Below are positions 1 through 8,850 of a stretch of DNA of 64,000 nt, one piece after another (the first letter of the stretch is position 1; each line of letters starts with the position of its first letter). The notes beneath the pieces were generated by a model. The model saw only the letters and a list, made by a program, of their open reading frames with translations, did not search any database and had not been told where the DNA came from. A program made the position numbers and the translations under genes. This stretch comes from Flavobacteriales bacterium (lineage in GTDB: Bacteria; Bacteroidota; Bacteroidia; Flavobacteriales_E; Vicingaceae): NCBI GenBank assembly GCA_026196775.1, contig JAPHUD010000002.1, positions 1 through 64,000 on the forward strand, read 5' to 3'.

Positions 1-637
1 TAGAACGAAACTCTCCTTCTTTCCCTTGTCTTTTCATCGCTCCTACTACTACTCCATCAACAACAAAAGCTCTAATATCAGCACCACCTGCTTCTTTAAT
101 AAATTCCTGAACAATTACTCTAGCTTTTAATCCATTAAATGCTTCTAAAACCGATTCAGCAGCATTATTGTTTTCTGCCAATACTACACCTACTCCTTGA
201 GTTCCTTCTAACAATTTAATTACCAATGGCGCTCCACCAACATTTTTAATAATAGATTTTACATCTTTAGAATAGTTAGTAAAAGCAGTTTTTGGCAATC
301 CTAAACCTGCTCTCGAAAGAATTTGTAAGCTTCTTAACTTATCTCTAGAACGAACTAATGCTTGCGATTCTGTAGCTGTAAATACTTTCATCATTTCAAA
401 CTGACGAACAACAGCTGTACCATAAAAAGTTACAGAAGCTCCAATTCTTGGTATCACAGCATCAACATCATTAAGTGGTTTCCCCTTATAATAAATTTGA
501 GGTTTACGTTTTTCAATAATAAGATCACATTTGGTATGGTCAACTACTACCATTTCGTGTTTTCTTTTTTCTCCTGCTTCAACCAAGCGTTTTGTAGAGT
601 AAAGATTAGGATTTCGGGATAAAACGATAATTTTCAT
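1..637 (-). CDS. rimK: RimK-type ATP-grasp ligase (ribosomal protein S6 glutamate ligase family), 3' end cut by window
   Basis: ATP-grasp ligase of the RimK family, which adds glutamates to the C-terminus of ribosomal protein S6 in proteobacteria. The 212 visible codons begin at an ATG at 637 ([18 protein letters not shown]). They show the RimK N-terminal domain ([20 protein letters not shown], about residues 79-98) and the ATP-grasp core ([18 protein letters not shown], then [20 protein letters not shown]). The reading frame is still open at base 1, so the C-terminal ATP-grasp part lies outside. It follows the retropepsin-like protein at 679-1131 by 41 bp in the same direction, the common RimK/protease pairing. 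The family is certain. The substrate in this organism is inferred from RimK. Confidence 0.9.
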   Translation of the reverse strand, partial: MKIIVLSRNPNLYSTKRLVEAGEKRKHEMVVVDHTKCDLIIEKRKPQIYYKGKPLNDVDAVIPRIGASVTFYGTAVVRQFEMMKVFTATESQALVRSRDKLRSLQILSRAGLGLPKTAFTNYSKDVKSIIKNVGGAPLVIKLLEGTQGVGVVLAENNNAAESVLEAFNGLKARVIVQEFIKEAGGADIRAFVVDGVVVGAMKRQGKEGEFRS

Positions 638-678
638 GAATTTAAATAGGGTTTAATTTTTATGCTTTTTATTTAATA

Positions 679-1131
679 CTAATAAAGTATAATGTTATTT
701 TTTAATGATAAATTTTTTAATGATGTATCTACAATAAATCTATTGGTTAAAAACTTTCTTCCAATTAATACACTAAATCGCATACTACCTCTTTCTGAAA
801 GTGTAAATTCTATTGGAAAAGTTTGGTTAAAAAGTACAATTTCTGTTGTAATTTTATAACGCTCTTCTACTTGTCCATTGGAACTCTTAACCTTTTTTTT
901 AGTAAAGGCGTCAAAAGTAATTTCTTTTTCGTGATAATTTTCATGTTCTGGATCTAAAAGGTTACATTTTATTCTTTTTTGTCCGTTTTCTTCAAATTCA
1001 ATAATATTATGACAATGTAAACTGGAAGTATATGCTCCTGTATCTATTTTTATTGGTAATTGTAATATGTTGAGCAAGGGAAAATCAGCAACATCTTGCC
1101 TTCCTATTAATATTTTTTGCTTAGTAGTCAT
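679..1131 (-). CDS. RimK-associated putative protease (Zn_protease / retropepsin-like family, PF05618)
   Basis: Small soluble protein (150 aa) of the family annotated as ATP-dependent zinc protease, a retropepsin-like fold often encoded next to rimK. The diagnostic motif LPIKIDTGAYTSSLHC (about residues 26-41) has the DTGA aspartate of aspartic-protease-like proteins. The motif VLIGRKFLTNRFIVDTS near the C-terminus is the second conserved block. The length is normal for the family. In Pseudomonas the analogous RimB works with RimK on S6 glutamylation, and a similar role here is inferred from adjacency. A TAGCTTTG box lies just upstream of the ATG. Confidence 0.8.
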   Translation of the reverse strand: MTTKQKILIGRQDVADFPLLNILQLPIKIDTGAYTSSLHCHNIIEFEENGQKRIKCNLLDPEHENYHEKEITFDAFTKKKVKSSNGQVEERYKITTEIVLFNQTFPIEFTLSERGSMRFSVLIGRKFLTNRFIVDTSLKNLSLKNNIILY

Positions 1132-1144
1132 CTTTTCAAAAATT

Positions 1145-1152
1145 CAAAGCTA
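1145..1152 (-). promoter_or_regulatory. Candidate -7 box (TAGCTTTG) upstream of the rimK pair
   Basis: On the minus strand TAGCTTTG matches the Bacteroidetes -7 consensus TAnnTTTG and ends 13 bases before the ATG at 1131. No TTG is seen at the expected -33 spacing. The leader would be under 10 bases. Confidence 0.3.
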
Positions 1153-1185
1153 TGAAATTAAACTGTAATGAATAAAAAATGTTGC

Positions 1186-1222
1186 AAACAAAAAAGCACA
1201 GCCTAATTTTAGACCGTGCTTC
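1186..1222 (-). terminator. Rho-independent terminator after the gene at 1244-1747
   Basis: On the minus strand an AAGCAC/GTGCTT stem with a partly paired interior (GGTCTA opposite TAGGCT) is followed by TTTTTTGTTTG. It lies 23 bases past the stop of the secreted protein gene. Confidence 0.6.
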
Positions 1223-1243
1223 TCAAATTAAAAAATTATTTAT

Positions 1244-1747
1244 CTATTTTATCAATTTAGCGGTATCTTTTTGAAGGCTTAAGGTAATTGCATCTTTATA
1301 AAGTTTCATTGCATAAATCAAAGATTTTTGAGTAAAACCACCTTCTGTATAGAAATAGTAGTAATAGGATATAGTGTTAGTTTTTTCATTGTAAAAAATC
1401 TTAACTAAAGCAACTTCAGTATTGATTTTATTCATCAATTCATAAACCTCTTGTTTATTAGCTCCCTCTACTATTTGATAAACACCAGAAAGAGTAACAT
1501 ATCTTTTTTTAGGATCTATATCTAAAAACACAGAATAAACGTCTTTAACTTTTACGTAAGTTTCTTTTACTTCTAACACTTCAATAAAAGCGTTTTCAAA
1601 GGTTTCTTTTAAAAAATTTGGTGTTAATTCATCTGCTGATATTAATTTTTGAGCATTTACCACTAAACTGGTAGAGAAAAACAACACCATCAATAATGCT
1701 AGTTTACTTAATTTAATTGATGAAGATTTTAAATTTAGATTTGTCAT
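1244..1747 (-). CDS. Secreted protein of unknown function, possibly YbjN-like
   Basis: A 167-aa protein with an N-terminal signal sequence (hydrophobic stretch LALLMVLFFSTSLVVNA, about residues 16-32, probable cleavage after VNA-Q). The mature part of about 134 residues alternates strands and helices. The block GVYQIVEGANKQEVYELMNK, followed by a strand-rich FYNEKTNTISYYYYFYTEGG, recalls the YbjN/CesT-like fold, but this is only a visual impression. It has its own TATGTTTG box upstream and a terminator downstream, so it looks monocistronic. I do not recognise a function. Confidence 0.7.
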   Translation of the reverse strand: MTNLNLKSSSIKLSKLALLMVLFFSTSLVVNAQKLISADELTPNFLKETFENAFIEVLEVKETYVKVKDVYSVFLDIDPKKRYVTLSGVYQIVEGANKQEVYELMNKINTEVALVKIFYNEKTNTISYYYYFYTEGGFTQKSLIYAMKLYKDAITLSLQKDTAKLIK

Positions 1748-1779
1748 AATTAATAGTTTTAATTTTTAAATATTTTAGG

Positions 1780-1787
1780 CAAACATA
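1780..1787 (-). promoter_or_regulatory. Candidate -7 box (TATGTTTG) for the gene at 1244-1747
   Basis: A minus-strand TATGTTTG matches TAnnTTTG exactly and lies about 33 bases upstream of the ATG at 1747. The nearest TTG upstream is about 28 bases away, longer than the usual 17-23. Confidence 0.35.
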
Positions 1788-1829
1788 TAAATCTCTGTCT
1801 AAATATTATATACGACAAATGACTTATTT

Positions 1830-4800
1830 TTATACTCTTACACCTAATATGCAAATATCATCTACCTGAGTATAATTGCCTTGCCAAGCTCTAAGTGTTT
1901 CTTTTAATATATTTTTTTGAACATCTAGTGGTTTATTAGCAATTTGAGCGAATAAATCATATAACTTTTTAGTCATAAACTTTTTACCATTTTCGCTACC
2001 AAACTGATCAGCATAACCATCAGAAAACAAATAAATCATATCATTTTTTTGTAACGGAATGTTATGTGTTGTAAAAGGTCTGTCTTCCAAAAATTTACCT
2101 ATTGGTTGTTTGTCGGGTTTAAATTTTATGAGTTCTCCATTTCTGGCTATAAGCAACGGACGATTAGCTCCTGAATATTGAAGAGTAGCATAACTTTCAG
2201 AAGGTTTGGAGTTGTTGGAGAATTTTAAACTACACAATACTAAATCCATTCCATCTCGTACGCCTCCACTTTTAGCAAAGCGTTCTATTACAATTTCTCT
2301 AACACGTTCCAATAATTTTCCTGTTTCAGTTATACCTTCTTCCAAAAGTGCTTTAGATAAAGCATTACTACAAACAACACTAACCATCGCTCCTGGAACA
2401 CCATGCCCAGTACAATCGGCAACAGCAAAAAAAGTCCTATTCTCTCCCTCTTCGGGGGAGTCGGAGGGAGCTTTTTCCAGCCAATAAAAATCTCCACTAA
2501 CCACATCTTTTGGTAAATAAAGTAAAAAGTTATCTTTAAGCGTTTTATTTATCATTTCATCAGTAGGTAAAATTGCCTGTTGAATTCTTTTAGCATAATG
2601 AATACTATCTGTAATTTCTTTATGTTTATCTTCAACAATCTGTTTTTGCTCAGAAATTTCTTTGGTAGCTTTTTGTACTTCAATAGTAAGCTCTCTAGCT
2701 CTTGCGGCTAATCTTCTTCCATTTAACCGAACTATTAAAACCATTATTCCAATAAAAGTTAACCCATAAAAAACGTACATCCACCACGTTCTCCACCAAG
2801 GAGGTAACACTTTAAAATGATAGGTTTGAATTGGTGTCCGCTTACCTTCAGGCATAATGGCTTTAACTAAAAAGGTATATTTTCCCTCCCATAAATTATT
2901 GTAGTTAGCTAATATTTTTGATGATAATGGCGACCATTCTACTTTTTCCATATCAATAGTAGAAGCATATTCTATCAAAGCGTATTGATATTTTACCAAA
3001 AAATTTCTTTCTGTTTCTACAGCTAAAAACTCAAATGAAATGTTGTTTAAATGGTTGGGCAGTACTAAATCCTCTGGTATTTGATACCAGTTTCTTACCT
3101 CAGAAAATGTAATTCCTTCTAAATTTTTAAATAATGCTGATTTCACTTCATCTTCCAATCTATTTCCATAAGTTAAAGCCTCTTCATTAAGTGTGATTAA
3201 ACTATCGTTATGATTTTTAAGTGAATTCCAACTAATATTTTCTTCATTAATTTTAACTTTTTGAATAAATAGTTTAGGCAAGCGTTTATCTCTATTAATT
3301 GCATTAGGATTAAATCTTACAATTTTATCATCTCCACAAGCTCCCCAAATAATTCCTTTAGTATTTTCATTACTTTTTGGTAACCCAACAGTTGTATAAC
3401 ACATAGAATTGGTATTTAAATCTTTTATAGGAAAGCCAGTTTTGTTATTATATTTCTCCCAAACAAATGCTGCTTTTTTTATGGTTTTATTCGACAAACT
3501 GACTTTTCCTGAGGCCAACAACTTATTGTCAACATTGAGTTTTAAACCACAAAAACCTAAATTGGTACCAAACCAAATTGTTCCATTTTCATCTTCAACC
3601 ATATCATAAACCACATCATCTGCCAATCCGTTTAACGTGTTGATGGTTAAGAAATCAGTGCCATCAAATCTAATTGCTCCACCACCTGATGTTCCTAGCC
3701 AAACATTACCAGCAGCATCTTCTAACATACATTTAATAGAATTATGAGGTAAGCCATCTTGTGTAGTATAATTTATAAACTTTTTTCCATCAAAAACACT
3801 AACTCCACCGCCATTCGTTCCCAGCCAAATATTGCCTTTATTATCCAATAATATACTTCTTACATTGTTACTAACCAATCCATTAGCAACTGTATAATTT
3901 TCAAATTTTTCTCCATTAAACTTACTCACACCACCTCCATTAGAACCAAACCACATATTACCTTTAGCATCTTGAGTTATACTTCTAATATCATCATGAA
4001 TTAGGTCTTGTTTAGTGGTATAAGTCACAAAATTTCTTCCGTTAAACTTACTTACTCCTCCTCCTTCTGTTCCAAACCAAATATCGCCTTCTTTATCTTG
4101 ATGTATTGCCCAAATTGTATTTTTAGCCAATCCATCTTTGGTAGTATAGGTGGTGAAATTTATCCCATCAAACTTACAAACTCCCTTATCATTAGTGCCA
4201 AACCAAATATTTCCTTCCTTATCTTCTATAGTACTCCAAACCCTGTTTTGTGCTAAGCCTTGACTAGTGGTATAAATAAAAAAAGCATCTCCATTATAGC
4301 GACTTACTCCTCCTCCGTAAGTACCTATCCAAAGATTTGCGTTCAAATCTTCAGTAATGCTAAAAACTCTATTATGTGATAACCCTTGCTCAACAGTGAA
4401 ATTGGTAAAGCACTCGGAAAAATCTTCTTTAGATGTTAAATAACAATCTATATCCATTTTAATAATACCTTGATATTTTGTTCCCAACCAAATGTTTTCT
4501 GATTTATCAATAATTATTGTACTAATGTTATTATTTGGAAGTCCATTTTTTGTATTTATAACCTTAAAAGAATTGCCATCAAAAAAAGTAATTCCGGCTT
4601 CTGTAGCTATCCAGAAATTTCCTTGCTTGTTTTTTACCATTGCCGTTATGTGGTTACTACACAACCCATCAACAGTGGTATAACTTTCAAAACTTTTTCC
4701 ATTGAAACGGACTAATCCTGAACCACCTGATCCCAACCAAATATTGCCTTGTTTATCTTCTAAAATACTCGAAACTGAATTAAAAGCAATGTCACTACTT

Positions 4801-5330
4801 ACATCATAATTGATAAATTTTTTACCGTCAAACTTACTCACTCCAGCATTTTTGGTTCCCAACCATATATTGCCTTTACTATCTTCAAAAATACTGATAA
4901 CTGTATTTTGAGCCAGTCCTTCTTTAGTAGAATAGGAAATAAATTTATTCCCATCGAACTTACTTACTCCACCTCCATCGGAGCCAAACCACAAATTACC
5001 TTTACTATCTTCAAAAACAGACCAAATGGTATTATTTACCAACCCATTGGCGGTGGTAAATGTGGTAAACTGTTTTCCATCAAAACGACTAACTCCTCCA
5101 CCAAAAGTACCAAACCACAAGTTTCCTCTTTGGTCAATAATCCCACAAGAAATAGAGCTTAATGCTAAGCCTTGCTCTGTATTAAAATTAGTAAAATTGG
5201 CTTTAGGAGTAATGGCTTTTACTACCGATGTTTGTGCGAAAACTGCTGAAACATTAATCAGATAAAGCATTAATAGTAAGCTAACTATACAACTCCCAAT
5301 CTTTATCCTTTTCACTATGCTCAACACCAT
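1830..5330 (-). CDS. Two-component-type beta-propeller sensor with Y_Y_Y domain and SpoIIE/PP2C phosphatase output
   Basis: A 1166-aa membrane-anchored sensor. It has, in order: a signal peptide (to about residue 33, SAVFAQ); thirteen Reg_prop-type repeats carrying a W-[FIL]-G-[TS] core (about 40-620); a Y_Y_Y domain (about 760-833); one membrane segment (about 842-866); a coiled coil (about 870-925); and a SpoIIE-type PP2C phosphatase (about 930-1166). The phosphatase metal-site motifs are intact: GDFYW, ADCTGHGVPGA, SDGYADQFG and QVDDICILG. The periplasmic propeller therefore signals to a Ser/Thr phosphatase instead of a histidine kinase. Anti-sigma-factor partner switching is the known role of such domains, but the ligand and target are unknown. 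It starts 9 bases after the M28 peptidase stop, so the two are probably co-transcribed. A GC-rich palindrome lies inside the phosphatase coding region (see repeat at 2442-2470). Confidence 0.9.
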   Translation of the reverse strand: MVLSIVKRIKIGSCIVSLLLMLYLINVSAVFAQTSVVKAITPKANFTNFNTEQGLALSSISCGIIDQRGNLWFGTFGGGVSRFDGKQFTTFTTANGLVNNTIWSVFEDSKGNLWFGSDGGGVSKFDGNKFISYSTKEGLAQNTVISIFEDSKGNIWLGTKNAGVSKFDGKKFINYDVSSDIAFNSVSSILEDKQGNIWLGSGGSGLVRFNGKSFESYTTVDGLCSNHITAMVKNKQGNFWIATEAGITFFDGNSFKVINTKNGLPNNNISTIIIDKSENIWLGTKYQGIIKMDIDCYLTSKEDFSECFTNFTVEQGLSHNRVFSITEDLNANLWIGTYGGGVSRYNGDAFFIYTTSQGLAQNRVWSTIEDKEGNIWFGTNDKGVCKFDGINFTTYTTKDGLAKNTIWAIHQDKEGDIWFGTEGGGVSKFNGRNFVTYTTKQDLIHDDIRSITQDAKGNMWFGSNGGGVSKFNGEKFENYTVANGLVSNNVRSILLDNKGNIWLGTNGGGVSVFDGKKFINYTTQDGLPHNSIKCMLEDAAGNVWLGTSGGGAIRFDGTDFLTINTLNGLADDVVYDMVEDENGTIWFGTNLGFCGLKLNVDNKLLASGKVSLSNKTIKKAAFVWEKYNNKTGFPIKDLNTNSMCYTTVGLPKSNENTKGIIWGACGDDKIVRFNPNAINRDKRLPKLFIQKVKINEENISWNSLKNHNDSLITLNEEALTYGNRLEDEVKSALFKNLEGITFSEVRNWYQIPEDLVLPNHLNNISFEFLAVETERNFLVKYQYALIEYASTIDMEKVEWSPLSSKILANYNNLWEGKYTFLVKAIMPEGKRTPIQTYHFKVLPPWWRTWWMYVFYGLTFIGIMVLIVRLNGRRLAARARELTIEVQKATKEISEQKQIVEDKHKEITDSIHYAKRIQQAILPTDEMINKTLKDNFLLYLPKDVVSGDFYWLEKAPSDSPEEGENRTFFAVADCTGHGVPGAMVSVVCSNALSKALLEEGITETGKLLERVREIVIERFAKSGGVRDGMDLVLCSLKFSNNSKPSESYATLQYSGANRPLLIARNGELIKFKPDKQPIGKFLEDRPFTTHNIPLQKNDMIYLFSDGYADQFGSENGKKFMTKKLYDLFAQIANKPLDVQKNILKETLRAWQGNYTQVDDICILGVRV
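2442..2470. repeat. GC-rich REP-like palindrome inside the PP2C coding region
   Basis: CTCCCTC and GAGGGAG form a perfect inverted repeat around TTCGGGGGAGTCG, in otherwise AT-rich DNA. It is translated in frame as an insert (about APSDSPEEGENR) between WLEK and the strand before ADCTGHG. Similar CTCCCTC/TTCGGGGGAG hairpins occur between genes in other Bacteroidetes (from memory, not searched). Confidence 0.55.
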
Positions 5331-5339
5331 TAATGCTTG

Positions 5340-6596
5340 TTATAATTTTAAAATAAAATCTCTGATTAAAGAAAAAACATCATTGTATTTTTCCAATTGC
5401 AACTTATCGGAAGTATCATCAATATCATGATAAGCAGTTCCTCCACCTAATCCATAAATAAAAAAAGCAGGAATTCCTTTTTGGGCAAACCAAAAATGAT
5501 CGCTGTTCGGTGCATTTTTACGTTTTTTAATTTCTGGGACATATTTTTTTTCGTTGCACGATTCCAACAAAGCAAATGCCTGTGGCAAATCAGCTCCATT
5601 TACTACCATAACACCATCTGTTCCTGTTCCAATTACATCTAAATTAATAAGAAAATTTACTCTTTTTAATTCAAAAGTGGGGTTTCCCACAAAATAGCGA
5701 GAGCCTATAATGCCAGATTCCTCTGCTCCAAAAGCCATAAAAACAATGGTTTTTTTAGGCAAGTGTTCACTAAAATATTTAGCAAAATTAAGCAACATAG
5801 CCACTCCTGCTGCATTATCATTAGCTCCCGGAAAATAAACCTCATCACCCATTCTTCCTAAGTGATCGTAATGGGCAGAAACTGCAATAATTGAATCAGG
5901 AAAATCCGTTCCCTCTATATAGCCAATTACATTTTGCGATTTAAAATTACTTATGAATTGTTGGTTAATATTAAGTGCTACTTTCCGAGCATTTCGGTCT
6001 ATCACTGCTCTCAGAATATGAAGCACAGCATATTTCTCATAAGAAGTTGCTATGGATTGTGTTAGTTTATTTTCCAATAAAATTATCCCAATGGCATTAA
6101 AAACATTTATCTTTAATGCTGTTAAAACTTCATTATCCTTTTCTATTCCTTCATCATCAATTACAATTATTTTATTGAAGAAAAAATCTCTCTTGGTTAG
6201 TTTTTGTAATTCTTTTTTAGTGGGTAAATTAGTGGAATTATAATGCACTAAATCAAATTCACCTTGCAACTTGCTTGATGCAGATCCAACAATATAATCT
6301 TTTCCAGGAATGAGTTTTTTACCATCTATAGCCACCTCCAATTTTCCCGAAAAAGTGTTGATGTTATAATTAAAATGCTGTAAAAAACTTTCTTTAAATG
6401 GTTTTAATCCGTGTTTTTTATATTCGTTGGTAATAAAGTCTGCTGCTTTTCTTTCTCCTTTATTTACTGCTCCTCTACCTTCAAAATAAGATGATGACAA
6501 GGTATCTAACATCTTTTTAGCATACTCTACATCCTGACTTTTAACAGAAAATACAACTAGAAAAGTTACTAGAAAAAATAAACTATTTTTAACCAT
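5340..6596 (-). CDS. Secreted M28-family zinc aminopeptidase
   Basis: Secreted metallopeptidase (418 aa from the chosen ATG at 6596). This start gives a clean signal peptide, MVKNSLFFLVTFLVVFSVKS-Q. An ATG 13 codons upstream (6635) would put an unlikely polar extension in front of it and touches the palindromic repeat. The zinc-binding motifs of family M28 are visible: AHYDHLG (about residue 240), GANDNAAGVAML (about 257), GAEESGIIGSRYF (about 290), NLDVIG and a late HDIDDTSDK. A PA-like insert seems to lie between about residues 100 and 200. It sits between the coiled-coil protein gene (upstream) and the propeller sensor (9 bases downstream). The substrate is unknown. Confidence 0.88.
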   Translation of the reverse strand: MVKNSLFFLVTFLVVFSVKSQDVEYAKKMLDTLSSSYFEGRGAVNKGERKAADFITNEYKKHGLKPFKESFLQHFNYNINTFSGKLEVAIDGKKLIPGKDYIVGSASSKLQGEFDLVHYNSTNLPTKKELQKLTKRDFFFNKIIVIDDEGIEKDNEVLTALKINVFNAIGIILLENKLTQSIATSYEKYAVLHILRAVIDRNARKVALNINQQFISNFKSQNVIGYIEGTDFPDSIIAVSAHYDHLGRMGDEVYFPGANDNAAGVAMLLNFAKYFSEHLPKKTIVFMAFGAEESGIIGSRYFVGNPTFELKRVNFLINLDVIGTGTDGVMVVNGADLPQAFALLESCNEKKYVPEIKKRKNAPNSDHFWFAQKGIPAFFIYGLGGGTAYHDIDDTSDKLQLEKYNDVFSLIRDFILKL

Positions 6597-6634
6597 TGCT
6601 TTAGTACTTTTATTATTGTCTATCCATAAAGTCA

Positions 6635-6757
6635 TAAGTTTGAGTCAGAATGTTTGAGTTCAAGGTTTCGATGGGCTGAAAATCAGGAGTGTACTAAAGT
6701 ACATGACTGATTTGAAGATCGAGAATAACGAAGAAATCGGACATTCTGGACAAACTT
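6635..6757. repeat. About 120-bp imperfect palindrome (REP/BIME-like element)
   Basis: The outer arms read TAAGTTTG-agt-CAGAATGT on the plus strand at 6635-6652 and TAAGTTTG-tc-CAGAATGT on the minus strand from 6757. The inner arms are AAATCAG (6680-6686) with CTGATTT (6707-6713), and TGTACT (6690-6695) with AGTACA (6698-6703), around a 2-base centre. Weaker pairing (TTTCGATGGGC against GATCGAGAATAACGAAGAAA) joins them. It fills the gap between two minus-strand genes, starting 4 bases after a stop codon. It has no T-tract, so it is not a classic terminator. Confidence 0.7.
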
Positions 6758-6760
6758 AAA

Positions 6761-7429
6761 TTAGCTAAATCTTCTTTCTACCAAAATAGAAAACTCCACA
6801 TATAAATTATTTTCCTCATCCCAATTATATTGCGTTTTGGCTGTAATAAGTTTCTCATGAGCTTCACTCATATTGCTGGACTCATCAATGGTTTTAATTA
6901 AGTTATTAAAAGCTTCCATATTTTTATCAAACAACTCATTAGCATACAAATACCTATCGTTTAAAGAAAAAGCTTCTTTTAAACTTTTAATAGGCGTTCT
7001 GCTTAATTTTTGGGCTATTTCTTGGTTGGTTTTTGCATCTTCCGCAACAGTAGTTACTTTTTCTTCCGTTTTTTCTTGAGGCTGTCCTTGTACTTCCTGC
7101 TGAATTGTATCAGAAGTTTCAATAGCAGGAGTTTCCGACTCGGCAACTTGTTCGGTAATAATTATTTCTGAAACAGCACTTTCTGGTGCTACCAATTCTT
7201 CTTCTTGAGTACTTGTTGGCTCTTGTGAAGGAGTAGCTTTTTGTTGATTTTCTTGAACTTCGAGCAAGTACTTTAGTACCGCTAATCGTTCTTGCATTTT
7301 GTTTACTTTAGAAATAACAGCACTTACTTCTAATGATGGAATAGGTCTATTTGCAGGAAAACTTTCGGAATGTTCCACAATATTTTTTATTAACTCATTA
7401 AGTTCCTGGCGAATTTTCTTTACTTCCAT
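6761..7429 (-). CDS. Hypothetical coiled-coil protein with acidic linker
   Basis: I do not recognise this 222-aa soluble protein. The chosen start is the ATG at 7429 (MEVKKIRQELNELIKNIVEH); a TTG three codons upstream is less likely. The N-terminal 70 residues are predicted helical or coiled coil. Residues about 70-145 are a Glu/Gln/Thr/Ser-rich low-complexity linker. The last 75 residues are helical again and include SLKEAFSLNDRYLYANELFD, a block I associate with small Bacteroidetes proteins encoded near tdk, without known function. It has no signal peptide. It is first in a minus-strand run toward the M28 peptidase, separated from it by the palindromic repeat. Confidence 0.65.
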   Translation of the reverse strand: MEVKKIRQELNELIKNIVEHSESFPANRPIPSLEVSAVISKVNKMQERLAVLKYLLEVQENQQKATPSQEPTSTQEEELVAPESAVSEIIITEQVAESETPAIETSDTIQQEVQGQPQEKTEEKVTTVAEDAKTNQEIAQKLSRTPIKSLKEAFSLNDRYLYANELFDKNMEAFNNLIKTIDESSNMSEAHEKLITAKTQYNWDEENNLYVEFSILVERRFS

Positions 7430-7513
7430 ATACAACAAAAAAATTTTATTAATCTACTATTTTGAACTATAAAAATAGTAAAAAAACGATTAGTTTTACA
7501 ACTTATTAAATAT

Positions 7514-8098
7514 ATGTTTTTAGAAAATACCATACACACAACAAAAAAGAAAGGCTGGATAGAAGTTATCTGTGGTTCTATGTTTTCAGGAAAAACTGAG
7601 GAACTTATCCGTAGAATGAAGCGTGCTAAGTTTGCTAAGCAAAATGTAGAGATTTTTAAACCCGAAATAGATACACGCTACGATGAAGAAAAAGTGGTTT
7701 CGCATGATGCCAATGAAATTCATTCTACTCCTGTTCCTTCTTCTTCCAACATTATCATTTTAGCCAATAATGTGGAAGTAGTTGGTATTGATGAAGCCCA
7801 ATTTTTTGATGATGGCTTAGTAGCAGTTTGTAATCAATTGGCAAATAGTGGCATTCGAGTTATTGTTGCTGGGTTGGATATGGACTTTAAAGGAAAACCC
7901 TTTGGACCAATGCCTCAAATTATGGCTTGTGCCGAATACATTACCAAAGTACACGCTATTTGTATGCATTGCGGAGAATTAGCCAATCATTCTCACAGAA
8001 TAAATGCCAACGATAAGTTGGTTCAACTAGGAGAAACCGACACTTACGAACCACTTTGCCGAAGTTGTTTTCAAAGAGCAATAAGGAAAGCCCCCTAA
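7514..8098 (+). CDS. tdk: Thymidine kinase (type II)
   Basis: Phosphorylates thymidine to dTMP in the pyrimidine salvage pathway, in the cytoplasm. The protein is 194 aa, the usual length. It has the P-loop [16 protein letters not shown] (about residues 20-35), the Walker B-like [10 protein letters not shown], and a zinc-binding set made of CMHCGE and the C-terminal CRSC. The lasso-domain sequence and the tail [20 protein letters not shown] are typical. It is transcribed away from the coiled-coil gene. Confidence 0.95.
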   Translation: MFLENTIHTTKKKGWIEVICGSMFSGKTEELIRRMKRAKFAKQNVEIFKPEIDTRYDEEKVVSHDANEIHSTPVPSSSNIIILANNVEVVGIDEAQFFDDGLVAVCNQLANSGIRVIVAGLDMDFKGKPFGPMPQIMACAEYITKVHAICMHCGELANHSHRINANDKLVQLGETDTYEPLCRSCFQRAIRKAP

Positions 8099-8236
8099 CC
8101 ACTCGCTCACTTTTGCCGAATGAGTAATATAATTTGTTATAGTTACAAACTAAAAACCATCCATAACAAAAAAATAACCTTGCTTCTTCCATAAAAGATT
8201 CCTTTTATTTACATTTACAGTTATAAAAATTGATAA

Positions 8237-8839
8237 ATGGCTATTTACGAGTTTAATGGTTTTAAGCCTGTGGTTCATCCAACGGCTTTTGTGCATCCTC
8301 AGGCAGCAGTAACAGGCAATGTAATTATAGGAGCAGATGTATATGTTGGTCCGGGAGCTGCCATTCGTGGCGATTGGGGAAAAATAATCATTAAAGACGG
8401 TTGCAATGTTCAGGAAAACTGCACCATACACATGTTTCCAGGAACAACCGTTACGCTTCATGAAGGAGCTCATATTGGACATGGAGCCATTATACACGGA
8501 GCCACCATTGGCAAAAATTGCTTGGTAGGCATGAACAGCGTAGTAATGGATGATGTAATTATTGAAGATGAATGCATTATTGGTGCATTGTGTTTTGTTC
8601 CCGCCAAAATGGAAATTGAAAGAAGAAGTTTAGTGGTAGGAAATCCCGCCAAAATCATTAAACAAGTAAGCGATGAAATGATGGCTTGGAAAACCAAAGG
8701 GACTCAACTTTATCAGGCATTACCGAAAGAAGCTTATGCTACTCTAAAACCTTGCGAACCACTTACCGAAGAAGAACCTAACCGACCCGAGCAAGAAAAA
8801 ATGTACGAAACCTGGAATAAAATTAAAACTAACCCTTAA
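8237..8839 (+). CDS. Gamma-carbonic-anhydrase-like hexapeptide protein (PaaY/CaiE type)
   Basis: Left-handed beta-helix protein (200 aa) with repeated hexapeptides such as VIIGADVYVGPGAAIRGDWG and three candidate metal histidines (one in CTIHMFPG, two in GHGAIIHGA). The C-terminal helix (YETWNKIKTNP) and overall length resemble PaaY, a thioesterase acting on thiol-trapping side products of phenylacetate breakdown, and CaiE. PaaGHI are encoded 52 kb away in this window, which makes the PaaY reading attractive. An ordinary gamma-carbonic anhydrase role cannot be excluded. It starts the plus-strand run that includes the envelope genes 12 bases downstream. Confidence 0.8.
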   Translation: MAIYEFNGFKPVVHPTAFVHPQAAVTGNVIIGADVYVGPGAAIRGDWGKIIIKDGCNVQENCTIHMFPGTTVTLHEGAHIGHGAIIHGATIGKNCLVGMNSVVMDDVIIEDECIIGALCFVPAKMEIERRSLVVGNPAKIIKQVSDEMMAWKTKGTQLYQALPKEAYATLKPCEPLTEEEPNRPEQEKMYETWNKIKTNP

Positions 8840-8850
8840 TAACTACAACT

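Noticed and set aside
3660-5160. Repeated DNA of about 120-190 bp units in the propeller gene, resembling a repeat array.
   Set aside because: The repetition is coding (thirteen Reg_prop blades) and diverged; it is not a CRISPR or satellite array.
7267-7278. The palindrome GTACTTTAGTAC occurs here as well as in the core of the 120-bp palindrome (6692-6702).
   Set aside because: It lies inside coding sequence without the flanking arms (it codes for VLKYL-like residues) and can be chance in AT-rich DNA.
8100-8125. Possible hairpin after tdk (ACTC...GAGT).
   Set aside because: Four-base arms with a loop of about 20 bases and no T-tract, not enough for a terminator.
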